A stretch of DNA of 64,000 bases, taken from NCBI GenBank assembly GCA_002729885.1, contig PBUB01000004.1, forward strand, positions 62,001 to 126,000, written 5' to 3'. The translations under genes were made by a program, and so were the position numbers. Numbering within the stretch: the first letter of the stretch is position 1; each line of letters starts with the position of its first letter. The stretch comes from Spirochaetaceae bacterium. Its GTDB lineage: Bacteria > Spirochaetota > Leptospiria > Leptospirales > Leptonemataceae. Under the pieces are notes generated by a model, which was not told where the DNA came from, made no database searches, and saw nothing but the letters and a program-made list of their open reading frames with translations. Below, one piece after another: positions 35,305 through 44,290 of the stretch.

Positions 35305-36723
35305 TCAATATACATCCACGCTTTTGAAGCTGGAGATCTCTCCCAGGCGACGTCGGCTAATCTTCTCGGTAACCGTGAGTCCTTCAAAAATAAACTCCAT
35401 ACCCACTGCAAGCATCTGATCGTCCTGATCCCATTTCTTATCCCTCAAAAGATCAAACAGAGCCGGCACCTTTTCCAGGAGTTCTCTGTATGCACTGGCA
35501 GGCATGGAATCGCTGATCTCCACCTGACCGGCCGAATATATTCGTTTGGTAATCGCATCGAATGTGGAGTCATACTCCGCCGGCGGAAAATTTTCCAGGA
35601 ATACTTCCTTTATGGCCAGATCCACAATGCGCATTATGACCTGATATTCCGTAACAGCCTCATCTCGATAGGGGTCCAGTTCAATCTTACCTGAACTGGA
35701 AGCGAATAGATTCCCCAGGTCTGTGGGACGAACGACTCCCTGGCTTTCCTTTAGTAGTAATGCCCTGCGCCTGGCGGATGCCACACAGGTTTCGTAATTG
35801 GCGATACTCAGTCGTGCACTTACGCCGGATTTCTGGTTCACCATGGGATGATGTCTGGACTGCGAGGTAATCTCTTCTACGATATTTTCCATGAAATCAG
35901 GAAACAGAACAGGTGGTTCAATATCTGGATTGTCCGCTTCCTGTTTTGTGATTTCAAGTCCTACTGAACGAGTCTTGGGATAATGAGTTCGAATTTCTGC
36001 CCCGATCCGGTCCTTCAACTGAGTGATGATCTTTCCCGAGCGGGAATAGTCCGCTGGATTTGCCGTGAAGCATACAAATACATCCAGAGGAATGCGAAGA
36101 GGTAATCCGCGAATCTGAATATCCTCTTCTTCCAGGATATTGAACATGGCTACCTGCACCAGGTAATCCAGATCCGGGAGTTCATTGATGGCAAATATTC
36201 CATGATTCATTCGAGGAAGAAGCCCAAAGTGGAGGGCCTCTTCGGCCCCCATGGATTTTCCTTCCATCACTTTGGCCGGATCCAGATCACCGATGATATC
36301 TGCGATGCGCGATCCAGGAGCCAGTCGTTCTCCGTAGCGTTCTTCCCGGGGAATCCAGTGAATGGGCGTATCATCCCCGTGCTCCGTTATCAGGTCTTTT
36401 CCTTTTCGCGTGATGGGACGAAAGGGACTTTCTGGAATGTCGGTTCCTGCAATGGCAGGAAAATAGTCATCCAGGAGATGATTCAGGTTTCGCATGATTC
36501 TGGATTTGGCCTGTCCCTTTTCGCCCAGTATGGCAATGTTATGACCGGCCAGAATCGCATGGTATAGCTGAGGCATAACAGTGTCTTCATAACCATGAAT
36601 ACCTGGAATTACCGGATCTCCGGAAGTAAGAATCCGTCCAAGGTTCTCTGCCATTTCAGCTTTGATGGGTCGGAATTTGTAGTTCGATGTCTTGAGTTGT
36701 CCGAGGGTTTGTATATCTTTCAT
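35305..36723 (-). CDS. AAA+ ATPase of the magnesium-chelatase/MoxR-like group
   Basis: A 472-residue AAA+ protein. Walker A is ILGEKGQAKSRIM near residue 81; the Walker B region GIFAINELPDLD near 178 has Asn where Asp is usual; the sensor-1 region is VFVCFTANPADYSRSGKII near 215 followed by LKDRIGAEIRTHYP. The phrase INELPDL plus IQIRG is, from memory, characteristic of a widespread chelatase-like family often paired with a von Willebrand A protein; no such partner is in this window. Members are thought to act as remodelling chaperones. The gene lies between an APC permease and the fusion gene on the same strand. Confidence 0.85.
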   Translation of the reverse strand: MKDIQTLGQLKTSNYKFRPIKAEMAENLGRILTSGDPVIPGIHGYEDTVMPQLYHAILAGHNIAILGEKGQAKSRIMRNLNHLLDDYFPAIAGTDIPESPFRPITRKGKDLITEHGDDTPIHWIPREERYGERLAPGSRIADIIGDLDPAKVMEGKSMGAEEALHFGLLPRMNHGIFAINELPDLDYLVQVAMFNILEEEDIQIRGLPLRIPLDVFVCFTANPADYSRSGKIITQLKDRIGAEIRTHYPKTRSVGLEITKQEADNPDIEPPVLFPDFMENIVEEITSQSRHHPMVNQKSGVSARLSIANYETCVASARRRALLLKESQGVVRPTDLGNLFASSSGKIELDPYRDEAVTEYQVIMRIVDLAIKEVFLENFPPAEYDSTFDAITKRIYSAGQVEISDSMPASAYRELLEKVPALFDLLRDKKWDQDDQMLAVGMEFIFEGLTVTEKISRRRLGEISSFKSVDVY

Positions 36724-36761
36724 GTCTGTCTCTACAATTAGGGGCAGAATGGGCCTATCGG

Positions 36762-38687
36762 CTATTCATGTAGCTTTTCCTGTACTCGAAACCAGCGGGC
36801 CGGCAGAAAAGGAAAGATGTGAAGTAGAATGTCAGAAGGATGCAGCACAATCCTTTCGCGGTTGTACTCCACCTGGAGATCTGCATGTCTGGAAATTGCA
36901 TACTTCAGGCGTTCAATGGAATTTCCAAAGTAAAGATTTAGAATGGGGCCAATTCCACGAACCATCAGTGGCACAAGATGCACTCGATCCGGTTTTTCTT
37001 TTCGAATGAACTGATTGATGGCTGTGATGGTATCCATATCCGGAGGCACCGGCACATTCAAGAACCATTCCGGAAGCTCATGCGGTTCACTCTCTCCCGG
37101 GTCGCTTTGAAAATGCACCACCAGAGGCATCTGCCCGCTGCGCACAAAGTTTCTAAGAAAATGCACTACACCGGGGTGGAATTTGGAAACAAGAACGATG
37201 TGCTTTCGGTTCACCGGATGATTCTGAAAAGCCGGGTACCAGAGCCCCAGTTCCAGAGGTACCACTTTCAGTTTCTCTTCCCAGATTTCATAGATCGCTT
37301 CGGAAATCTGAAAGACGATGAAATAAAGAAGCATCAAGACTACGATGAACCAGGCGCCCTCGAAGAACTTATTATAAGTAATGTTCCAGAACATAGCATG
37401 CATGGCCAGAAGAGCCACTATGGTGAGCAGGGAGAATTTCTTGGTTCGGACCTGACGCAGGAAATAGCTGGTAAGGTCGATGTTCATGGCCGCCACCACT
37501 GCAAGTCCGTACATACCTTCAATAGCATGACTGGACGGAAATAGCCAGAGGATAATAGCACTCAGGATTCCCAGAAGTATTGTAGCTCTGGGATTGTAGA
37601 CCCCTTCGTGGCCACCCAGGAGAAAGGCCGGTCTGGTTCTTTTCCAGGCCATATCGCCAACGCCCCGAGGAAAGAATCTACTTCTGGCTGCACGAAGCAT
37701 TTCCAGAGGAAAATCTGTTTGAGCTGTCTGGGCTGCCAGAAGTAGCATCACGGCTGTAATGATTCCAAATCCCTTGGCCAGATAATCGCCTCCCAGATGA
37801 GCTGCAATCTTGATTGGCACCGGAATGTGGCTATCGTACACAATGCCCAGGCCCATGAAATTGATGAGCTGCATGAAGTAGGTACCGAGTACCAGAGAGA
37901 AAAGTATCCACATGGAAATGCGAATGGCCCTACCTTTATGATAGGGAATGTTTACAGAAGAATAGCCTACCTCTACACCGGTCATCAACGTGGCTCCGTT
38001 GGCAACGGAAGCCAGCACAATGGGAAAAAACATTTCGATTCCTGCAGCTTTTACCTCTTCGCCGATGGTGGGCGGATGCCAGCCGTTCTGTAAAATCTGA
38101 AAGATACCAAAGCTATTTATGAGTAGATTGGAGGCATAGAATGCCAGCACAGGCCATATCATAAACCTGGATAGATTTCCCAGCCCGTATCTTTGAATCA
38201 GGGACAGGACCACCACAAGAACCAGTGCCCATTGCAGGCGATTCATATCCGGAGCCACGAAATGAAGTGCCTCCACCCCGGCGATAAGACTGATGGCCTG
38301 GGTGGCCGGAAAGTCCGCAAGCAGACTGGCCGTGCCCAGTTTACCCATGTTATGTATGAAGGCCTTTAAACGGGGGTGCCTGCGAATATGCTGCGAAGTA
38401 ATGAGCGATGAAACAAACGCTCCGCCTCCCAGCACCGGATGAGTATGATGTCGAATCATACTGTTGTAGGCCAGTACAGCGATGAGATAGACGGACATTA
38501 CGATGCCGCCGGCCGTCAAGGTAGCAGTCATGCCGACTTCAAAGCTTGTGGCAAAGAGTACAATCGTTACTGCGATAACTGCATCGGCGCCGTAGGCCAG
38601 GGAGGAACCGGGGTCGGTGAGTATAGTTGCAAAAATGATTCTGATGTCGCTCAGGAGGGAAGGCGGTTTATCCGGATTGTGTTCCAT
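36762..38687 (-). CDS. APC-superfamily permease
   Basis: A 641-residue membrane protein with about 12 predicted helices in the first 480 residues and a cytoplasmic C-terminal domain of about 150 residues. The start, DPGSSLAYGADAVIAVTIV, and the GGGAFVSSLITSQ segment near 85 are the unwound-helix regions expected of APC-type amino acid or cation transporters. The C-terminal domain contains KHIVLVSKFHPGVVHFLRNF and DRVHLVPLMVRG, in the style of a universal-stress-like or regulatory tail. Substrate is unknown. It precedes the AAA+ gene by 38 bp. Confidence 0.85.
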   Translation of the reverse strand: MEHNPDKPPSLLSDIRIIFATILTDPGSSLAYGADAVIAVTIVLFATSFEVGMTATLTAGGIVMSVYLIAVLAYNSMIRHHTHPVLGGGAFVSSLITSQHIRRHPRLKAFIHNMGKLGTASLLADFPATQAISLIAGVEALHFVAPDMNRLQWALVLVVVLSLIQRYGLGNLSRFMIWPVLAFYASNLLINSFGIFQILQNGWHPPTIGEEVKAAGIEMFFPIVLASVANGATLMTGVEVGYSSVNIPYHKGRAIRISMWILFSLVLGTYFMQLINFMGLGIVYDSHIPVPIKIAAHLGGDYLAKGFGIITAVMLLLAAQTAQTDFPLEMLRAARSRFFPRGVGDMAWKRTRPAFLLGGHEGVYNPRATILLGILSAIILWLFPSSHAIEGMYGLAVVAAMNIDLTSYFLRQVRTKKFSLLTIVALLAMHAMFWNITYNKFFEGAWFIVVLMLLYFIVFQISEAIYEIWEEKLKVVPLELGLWYPAFQNHPVNRKHIVLVSKFHPGVVHFLRNFVRSGQMPLVVHFQSDPGESEPHELPEWFLNVPVPPDMDTITAINQFIRKEKPDRVHLVPLMVRGIGPILNLYFGNSIERLKYAISRHADLQVEYNRERIVLHPSDILLHIFPFLPARWFRVQEKLHE

Positions 38688-38750
38688 ATTTTATGTTTAT
38701 AGGGCCGGTTGAGACCAGTGAGCACTGGTCCGGGGAGATCGGCAGTTCTC

Positions 38751-39014
38751 TTACTCCTTCATCCAATGGCGGACCATAGAAGCAACCTTTTTGGGGTCGT
38801 CCCGCGCCAGATTCCTCACTCCATCCAGCATTTCATCCCTTTCACGCGCATGGCGGTCGCCATCCTCCTGACTGGAGGCCCGGTCATCAGTTAACGGTTC
38901 CCGGTTACGAACAGGGGGCTTTCGGGCTTCGGTTCTGCGTCCACCCAGAAGGGGCAGGAAGATCAAGAGTCCGGCAACAAGTAACACTATGGCAGATATC
39001 CACAGCCATTCCAC
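38751..39014 (-). CDS. Small single-pass protein with FliF-C-like motif
   Basis: An 87-residue protein: one membrane helix at 3-25 (WLWISAIVLLVAGLLIFLPLL), a polar linker with Arg/Asp/Glu, and a C-terminal helix VRNLARDDPKKVASMVRHWMKE (residues 66-87, shown as motif). The DP..VA..(V/I)R.W pattern matches the C-terminal tail by which the flagellar MS-ring protein FliF binds FliG. The rest of FliF is absent. The protein could recruit FliG or a FliG-like protein to the membrane; this is inference. It is divergent from gatC (78 bp) and lies upstream of the APC permease gene. Confidence 0.65.
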   Translation of the reverse strand: MEWLWISAIVLLVAGLLIFLPLLGGRRTEARKPPVRNREPLTDDRASSQEDGDRHARERDEMLDGVRNLARDDPKKVASMVRHWMKE

Positions 39015-39092
39015 ACATAGAGTGTTCCAGTTCGGAAACTCCGGTCAATTCATATTTCCATTGACTGCTAAAGCGCGCGCAGGCCTGAGTCA

Positions 39093-39389
39093 ATGGTGAT
39101 CTCAGAATCGGAATTTAAGGACCTTTGCAAGCTGGCCCGGCTTGATCCAGAGGATGAAAGCCTCAAGAACCTGATGTCGGACTTCAATCGCATCCTGGAG
39201 TCTGTTAATCAGATCAATGAAATCGATGTGAAGGACGATGCAGCCGGACATTCGGAACTGGATACCAGGGATATGACTCGTCCGGATGAGCCTGTAGAAC
39301 CTCTGGGCACTGAAGCTATCTCGGAAATCGCGCCAGACTTTCAGTCCGGACACTTTGTGGTGCCAGGCGTCATCGAATCCGAAGGATAG
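39093..39389 (+). CDS. gatC: Asp/Glu-tRNA(Asn/Gln) amidotransferase subunit C
   Basis: GatC stabilises the GatCAB complex that converts misacylated Glu-tRNA(Gln) or Asp-tRNA(Asn) to the amide form. The 98-residue protein has the family pattern CKLARLDPEDES near 11, DFNRILESVNQINEIDV near 30 and TRPDEPVEP near 62, ending in FVVPGVIE. Length is standard. It lies 97 bp before gatA. gatB is not in this window. Confidence 0.95.
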   Translation: MVISESEFKDLCKLARLDPEDESLKNLMSDFNRILESVNQINEIDVKDDAAGHSELDTRDMTRPDEPVEPLGTEAISEIAPDFQSGHFVVPGVIESEG

Positions 39390-39485
39390 ATTCCGCGACA
39401 GACAGTTCCCGTGCAGGACTGTGATCTCTATATAGAATAATCGCCGACGGAATAGCGGCAAACATTAGATGCAAGTAGTAGAATC

Positions 39486-40961
39486 ATGATCGATAAAACA
39501 GCCACACAGCATTCGCAAGCCCTGGACAAAGGCGAATACAGCTCCGAAGAGCTTGTAAGCAGCTACCTGGACCGTGCAAGGAAATGTGCCTCTCTGGAAA
39601 TGTTCAATGATCTGGACGAGGCCCGGATCATTGAACAGGCCAAACAGTCCGATAAGCGCAGAAAATCGGGTAATGCGCTTTCGGCACTGGATGGCATTCC
39701 CGTAGCCATCAAAGACAACATCTGCGATATAAACGAAAAGACTACCTGCAGCTCCAACTTCCTCAAAGATTATCGATCACCCTACGATGCAACGGTGATT
39801 GAGAAGCTTAAATCCGCCGGAGCCATACTTTATGGTCGCACCAATCTGGATGAGTTTGCCATGGGCTCTTCCACCGAAAACTCTGCGTTTCGCACCACCA
39901 GAAATCCATATGATCCGGATCGAGTTCCAGGTGGCTCCTCTGGAGGCTCCGCCGCAGCTGTGGGTTCTCTCAGCGCTCCTCTGGCTCTGGGCAGCGACAC
40001 CGGAGGATCCATTCGGCAGCCGGCCAGCTTTTGCGGTATCGTAGGTATGAAGCCCACTTATGGGAAGGTATCTCGCTATGGCCTGGTGGCATTCGCTTCC
40101 AGTCTGGACCAGATCGGCCCCATGGCCCTTAGCGTCGAAGATGCAGCAATGCTACTCCATAGCATTGAAGGTAGGGATGTCAGGGATTCCACTTCGCATC
40201 CCTATGCAGATAAACATCCTACTTCAGCAAAGGTTAAGCCCATGACCGGCAAAGAGCTGAAGGGAAAGAAAGTAGGGGTACTGTTTCCGGATTCCAGCAC
40301 AGAGGGATTCGATGCATCCGTGCTGAAAGCATGCACCGATATGCGAAACTGGCTCGAAAAGCAGGGATGTGAAGTCGTAGAAGTACAGAGCAAGCTCTGG
40401 CAGTACGTAATTCCAATTTACTATATCCTGGCCACGGCCGAGGCTTCCAGTAATCTTTCCCGATTTGATGGCATTCGCTATGGAACCCGAAGTCAGCAAA
40501 GCAATCTGCAAGATCTCTACGTGCGCAGTCGTACAGAAGGGTTTGGACCTGAAGTAAAGCGTCGAATCCTGCTGGGCACCTTTGTGCTATCATCTGGCTA
40601 TTTCGACGCTTATTATAATTCGGCGCAGAAAGCACGCCGGATGGTTCGCGCGGAATATTTACAATTCTTCAAGGATCTGGATTTTATTGTCCAGCCCACC
40701 AGTCCTACCACTGCCTTCAAAGTAGGAGAGCGAGCCGAAAATCCCATCGCCATGTATCAAAGTGATTTGATGACGATTTCGGTGAATCTGGGCGGAGTAC
40801 CTGCGCTCAGTTTGCCCCTGGGCGTCGACCAGGACGGTCTTCCTGTGGGAATGCAGATAACGGCTCCCCATTTCGAAGAGGATAAGCTGTTTCAGTTTTC
40901 AGCGGCTGTGGAGAAAGATTTTACCCTCGATCGTTCAGGCATAGTATCAAAAAGCTACTGA
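39486..40961 (+). CDS. gatA: Asp/Glu-tRNA(Asn/Gln) amidotransferase subunit A
   Basis: GatA is the glutaminase subunit of GatCAB. The 491-residue protein has the Ser-cisSer-Lys triad in context: lysine in PVAIKDNI near 77, GGSSGGSAAAVG near 152 and GSDTGGSIRQPASFCG near 170, plus GRTNLDEFAMGSS near 119. Ends with normal GatA C-terminal residues. It follows gatC and ends near a hairpin that separates it from a convergent lipoprotein gene. Confidence 0.97.
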   Translation: MIDKTATQHSQALDKGEYSSEELVSSYLDRARKCASLEMFNDLDEARIIEQAKQSDKRRKSGNALSALDGIPVAIKDNICDINEKTTCSSNFLKDYRSPYDATVIEKLKSAGAILYGRTNLDEFAMGSSTENSAFRTTRNPYDPDRVPGGSSGGSAAAVGSLSAPLALGSDTGGSIRQPASFCGIVGMKPTYGKVSRYGLVAFASSLDQIGPMALSVEDAAMLLHSIEGRDVRDSTSHPYADKHPTSAKVKPMTGKELKGKKVGVLFPDSSTEGFDASVLKACTDMRNWLEKQGCEVVEVQSKLWQYVIPIYYILATAEASSNLSRFDGIRYGTRSQQSNLQDLYVRSRTEGFGPEVKRRILLGTFVLSSGYFDAYYNSAQKARRMVRAEYLQFFKDLDFIVQPTSPTTAFKVGERAENPIAMYQSDLMTISVNLGGVPALSLPLGVDQDGLPVGMQITAPHFEEDKLFQFSAAVEKDFTLDRSGIVSKSY

Positions 40962-41000
40962 GGTAGCGAATTGCCCTGGATACCCTCCGAATCCATGGAA

Positions 41001-41023
41001 CCGGTGATGGGGCTCCCCATCGG
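41001..41023. terminator. Hairpin between convergent gatA and lipoprotein genes
   Basis: GATGGGG (41006-41012) pairs perfectly with CCCCATC (41015-41021) across a two-base loop, with flanking CCG/CGG adding to the stem. No T-run follows in either direction, so it is a weak terminator candidate supported mainly by its position between converging genes. Confidence 0.35.
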
Positions 41024-41049
41024 ATTTCACAGGGCGTCCGCTTCCGGAA

Positions 41050-41580
41050 TTATGGTCCGGGCAGGATTTGCAATACCTGCCAGCCAGCCCCCTGAAGCAT
41101 GGGGCTTCCATCCGGATTTGTAGGATAGCTACTTTGAGGATTGGGTAGAGTTCCTTTCACTTCTTTCACAGTAACCGTTACGAATACATGATTGTATTTT
41201 AATAATTTTTCTCTGGCCACCTGTTCGGATGGCTGTAGAACAATTCGATCTTTGGAAAAGGGACGGCCAGAGTTAAAGTAATGGGGATCATGTAAATAGA
41301 ATTCGGCCCCGGTATAGGCTTCCACGCTTCTGGGTCCGGGCTCCTTGCGAATGAGCATCCCGTATATCGTTACTACGCCGGGCATTCCCTGATCTTTTCG
41401 CATTTGCGTTGCTTCATCCTTGCCGGAAGCGTTATCAGTGGTTCCGGTGGCGCAGGCTAGCAGCGAAAAGAGAAGAACCAGAGCTGCCATCAGGGTTATG
41501 CTTCTTCGCCCGGAATATCTGAATCTGGATTTGCGGCTGTCTGAAAGAATTTGAGTATGAAATAGAAGCTTCTGAATCAT
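41050..41580 (-). CDS. Putative lipoprotein, unknown function
   Basis: The start at ATG 41580 is chosen because it lies 10 bp after the tyrS stop and puts a signal sequence at the N-terminus; longer in-frame starts overlap tyrS. The 176-residue product has a basic head, a hydrophobic core (LMAALVLLFSLLAC) and a lipobox LLAC, so it should be lipid-anchored. The mature part has VVTIYGMLIRKEPGPRS, EAYTGAEFYLHDPHYF and VFVTVTVKEVKGTLPNP, suggesting a small beta-rich domain. I do not recognise the family. It is probably co-transcribed with tyrS. Confidence 0.75.
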   Translation of the reverse strand: MIQKLLFHTQILSDSRKSRFRYSGRRSITLMAALVLLFSLLACATGTTDNASGKDEATQMRKDQGMPGVVTIYGMLIRKEPGPRSVEAYTGAEFYLHDPHYFNSGRPFSKDRIVLQPSEQVAREKLLKYNHVFVTVTVKEVKGTLPNPQSSYPTNPDGSPMLQGAGWQVLQILPGP

Positions 41581-41590
41581 GGTCGAATCT

Positions 41591-42850
41591 CTATCTGGAT
41601 TCGACGATAAGATACTTCTTCTTTCCGATTTTAAGTTGATATTTTCCGGGAAAGGAAAGCATAAATTGCTTATCCTGCACCTGCTCCAGATCCTCGCCCA
41701 TGCGAATCGCACCGGATTCGATAAGCCTTTTGACCGCGCTTGCACTCTTTTCCAGGCCTGCATCGACGATTGCCTGGGTTAGAAGGATTTCCTTTTCGCT
41801 TACCTGCAGTACCGGAGTATTGGGAGGAAGCACCATTTTATCCCTTCCATCCTTTCCCTTTTCCTGATCCCAGCCTTCTCTGGCCAGGGCGCCACGGGAT
41901 TTTCCTGAAGCTGGATCCACTTCAGGATGCAAAAAATCCACCAGATGTGATGCCAGTTTCTTCTTTGCGTCCAGGGGATCGCGCTTCAGATCTTCGATTT
42001 CGTCGAAGGGAACTGACGTTAGGAGTGTATAGTAGTCCCACATCAAATCGTCGGATACACTCATGGCTTTGGCAAATACATTGTAGGGCTCTTCTTCGAT
42101 TCCTATGTAGTTGTCGTAGGACTTGGACATCTTTTTCTGTCCGTCCAGCCCAACCAGCAATGGCAATGTTAGAATAACCTGCTGCTCCTGACCGTATTGA
42201 TTCTGTAGTTCCCGGCCCACCAGTAGATTGAATTTTTGATCGGTACCACCCAGCTCAACGTCGGATTCCAGCACCACAGAATCGTAACCCTGAAAAAGCG
42301 GATAGATAAACTCGATAATACTTATACTTTCTCCGGCTTTCATTCGCTTATGAAAGTCATCTCGCTCGATCATGCGAGCCACCGTGTATCTTGCTGTAAG
42401 CCCCAGAACCTCGTCCACCTTCATGGGCATACACCACTCGGAGTTGAAAACGATCCGGGTTTTTTCTCGATCCAGAATCTTGAAAACCTGCGTCTCGTAG
42501 GTTTTCGCATTTGCTTTTACTTCTTCTGGAGTGAGACGCTTTCGCGTGGCCGAGCGACCGGTGGGATCTCCGATGGTGGCGGTGAAGTCCCCGATGAGAA
42601 AGATAACTTCATGCCCCAGATCCTGAAACTGCCGCAGCTTCCTTAACAGAACTGTATGGCCCAGGTGTAAATCCGGCGCAGTGGGATCAAAGCCTGCCTT
42701 AATCTTCAAGGGCTTTCCGGTTTTCTGAGATTTCTCCAGCTTATCCAGCAGGGACTGCTCCGGAAGAATCTCCTCCACCCCGCGCTTCAGAATCTCGAAT
42801 TGTTCCAGGGTCTTCTTGCTGTATTTCCGGGCTTCGTTGGCTTCGCTCAT
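41591..42850 (-). CDS. tyrS: Tyrosyl-tRNA synthetase
   Basis: Charges tRNA(Tyr). Class I marks are [17 protein letters not shown] near 56 (HIGH motif as HLGH) and KKMSKSYDN near 244. The C-terminal 65 residues are an S4-like RNA-binding domain ([20 protein letters not shown]). The long spacing and the HLGH form fit the TyrZ-like branch. Length 419 is typical. The downstream lipoprotein gene follows after 10 bp. Confidence 0.97.
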   Translation of the reverse strand: MSEANEARKYSKKTLEQFEILKRGVEEILPEQSLLDKLEKSQKTGKPLKIKAGFDPTAPDLHLGHTVLLRKLRQFQDLGHEVIFLIGDFTATIGDPTGRSATRKRLTPEEVKANAKTYETQVFKILDREKTRIVFNSEWCMPMKVDEVLGLTARYTVARMIERDDFHKRMKAGESISIIEFIYPLFQGYDSVVLESDVELGGTDQKFNLLVGRELQNQYGQEQQVILTLPLLVGLDGQKKMSKSYDNYIGIEEEPYNVFAKAMSVSDDLMWDYYTLLTSVPFDEIEDLKRDPLDAKKKLASHLVDFLHPEVDPASGKSRGALAREGWDQEKGKDGRDKMVLPPNTPVLQVSEKEILLTQAIVDAGLEKSASAVKRLIESGAIRMGEDLEQVQDKQFMLSFPGKYQLKIGKKKYLIVESR

Positions 42851-42965
42851 CGAAGCGAGATTTGCAACCGCGGGCGCCTGGCCAACCGCTTTTTTCTGAT
42901 GACTATTCCTGCCGTGAGTCGGCCAAAATGGGTGATCTCGCTGGAGGAACTGATCTTCGGATTCA

Positions 42966-43610
42966 CTATTCCGGGGATTCGTCCAGCCAGGGCTTGAAAA
43001 GTCTTACCTGGATGCCGAGCACAGAAAGCACCCGGGAGGCGATAAAGCGACCCAGATCATCCAGGGATTCTGGCTTCTGATAGAAGCCAGGACTGGCCGG
43101 TACCACCGTTGCACCGGCCTCCGTGAGCGAAGTCATGTTTCGAAGATGAATGAGGCTGTAAGGGGCTTCCCGTGGCACCACCACCAGAGGACGGCGCTCT
43201 TTCAAGGTTACATCGGCCGCTCGCTCAATTAGATTCTGCGTGATTCCATGCGTAATGGAGGCCAGGGTTTTCATGCTGCAGGGAACGATGGCCATTCCAT
43301 CATGGGAATTGGAGCCGGAAGCGGACCTGGCGCCAATATCTCTGTAGTCCTCCAGCTGGAAGGAGTGCACCGGACTGGATTTCCGGGACACCGATTCTTG
43401 AATCCATTGCAGATACTCTTCATCTTTTCGAAAGTTTGTGCCAGTCTCTTCGTTGCATACTCGCAATCCGGACGGACTTATTATCACGCTACTTTTGCCA
43501 GGGACATGCATGCAAAGAGCATGTAGCAAATGCCGTGCATACAGAGCCCCGCTGGCACCGGTAATGGCAATGATGAGATTCTTTTCCATAGATGCAGATA
43601 ATTGAGCCAT
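42966..43610 (-). CDS. ubiX: Flavin prenyltransferase UbiX-type
   Basis: UbiX attaches dimethylallyl phosphate to FMN, making the prenyl-FMN cofactor of UbiD-type decarboxylases. The pattern [71 protein letters not shown] (in parts) and [23 protein letters not shown] is diagnostic. ATG 43610 gives 214 residues; ATG 43589 (MEKNLII) aligns better with family N-termini. A UbiD homologue is not in the window. The nearby ubiA-like and mqnA genes suggest use in menaquinone synthesis. Confidence 0.93.
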   Translation of the reverse strand: MAQLSASMEKNLIIAITGASGALYARHLLHALCMHVPGKSSVIISPSGLRVCNEETGTNFRKDEEYLQWIQESVSRKSSPVHSFQLEDYRDIGARSASGSNSHDGMAIVPCSMKTLASITHGITQNLIERAADVTLKERRPLVVVPREAPYSLIHLRNMTSLTEAGATVVPASPGFYQKPESLDDLGRFIASRVLSVLGIQVRLFKPWLDESPE

Positions 43611-43642
43611 AATGGAGCCACCAACCGGGTTGAGTGACTCAA

Positions 43643-44290
43643 TCAGTTCAGGCTTTCTCCCTGTTGAATGCTGGGACCGGGACTGGACCGTATGAGCAGA
43701 TTCTTTCTGCGAAGCATATTCAGGGTTCGCTCCATCCGTTCTTTGAGAGTGGGAATCTCCAGAAAACTCTGTCTCTGAGGCAAAGGCAATCCGCTATTCT
43801 GTATTGCCAGATGACAGATCAGGCTCGGCTCCCGGGGTAGCTCAATCTGGGTCTTTACCTGCAATAATGCAAGATAGTCCCTGAGCTCTTGATAGATCTG
43901 TGCGGCCAGGTTCTGGTGTTCGTTTTTTTCGGCATCTGTATCCTCATCTTCCCAGTCCACCAGGCGGGCTTTCAGAAAGGGATCTCGGGAAACCAGCTCT
44001 TCCCATTTCAATCTTCGAGTGCCGGTTACTACCAGATTCATTCTACCGTCTGCCATTCTTTCCACAGTATCCAGTTGGACCAGTGTTCCGGCGGATGCAG
44101 GTCTGGCAAGATCGCCCAGAGCTTCCTGGCCTTCCAGAATCGAGAATATCGCCAGGGGCAATCCGGCCAGCACCTCTTCCATCATGGTACGATATCTGGT
44201 TTCAAAGATATGCAACGGAAGAGGCATTCCCGGAAACAAGACCGTTCCCAGGGGAAATACCGCTACAAGGTTGTTGGAAGAGGAATGCAT
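43643..44290 (-). CDS. Lon N-terminal (substrate-binding) domain protein
   Basis: A 215-residue stand-alone Lon substrate-binding domain, with VAVFPLGTVLFPGMPLPLHIFETRYRTMMEE (in parts) at residues 8-40, followed by AIFSILEG, GTLVQLDTVERMADGRMNLVVTGTRRLK. The AAA+ and protease domains of Lon are absent, as in other small YcaQ/LonN-type proteins; a role in binding unfolded proteins is proposed for them. The start overlaps the ubiA-like stop by 28 bp. Confidence 0.9.
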   Translation of the reverse strand: MHSSSNNLVAVFPLGTVLFPGMPLPLHIFETRYRTMMEEVLAGLPLAIFSILEGQEALGDLARPASAGTLVQLDTVERMADGRMNLVVTGTRRLKWEELVSRDPFLKARLVDWEDEDTDAEKNEHQNLAAQIYQELRDYLALLQVKTQIELPREPSLICHLAIQNSGLPLPQRQSFLEIPTLKERMERTLNMLRRKNLLIRSSPGPSIQQGESLN

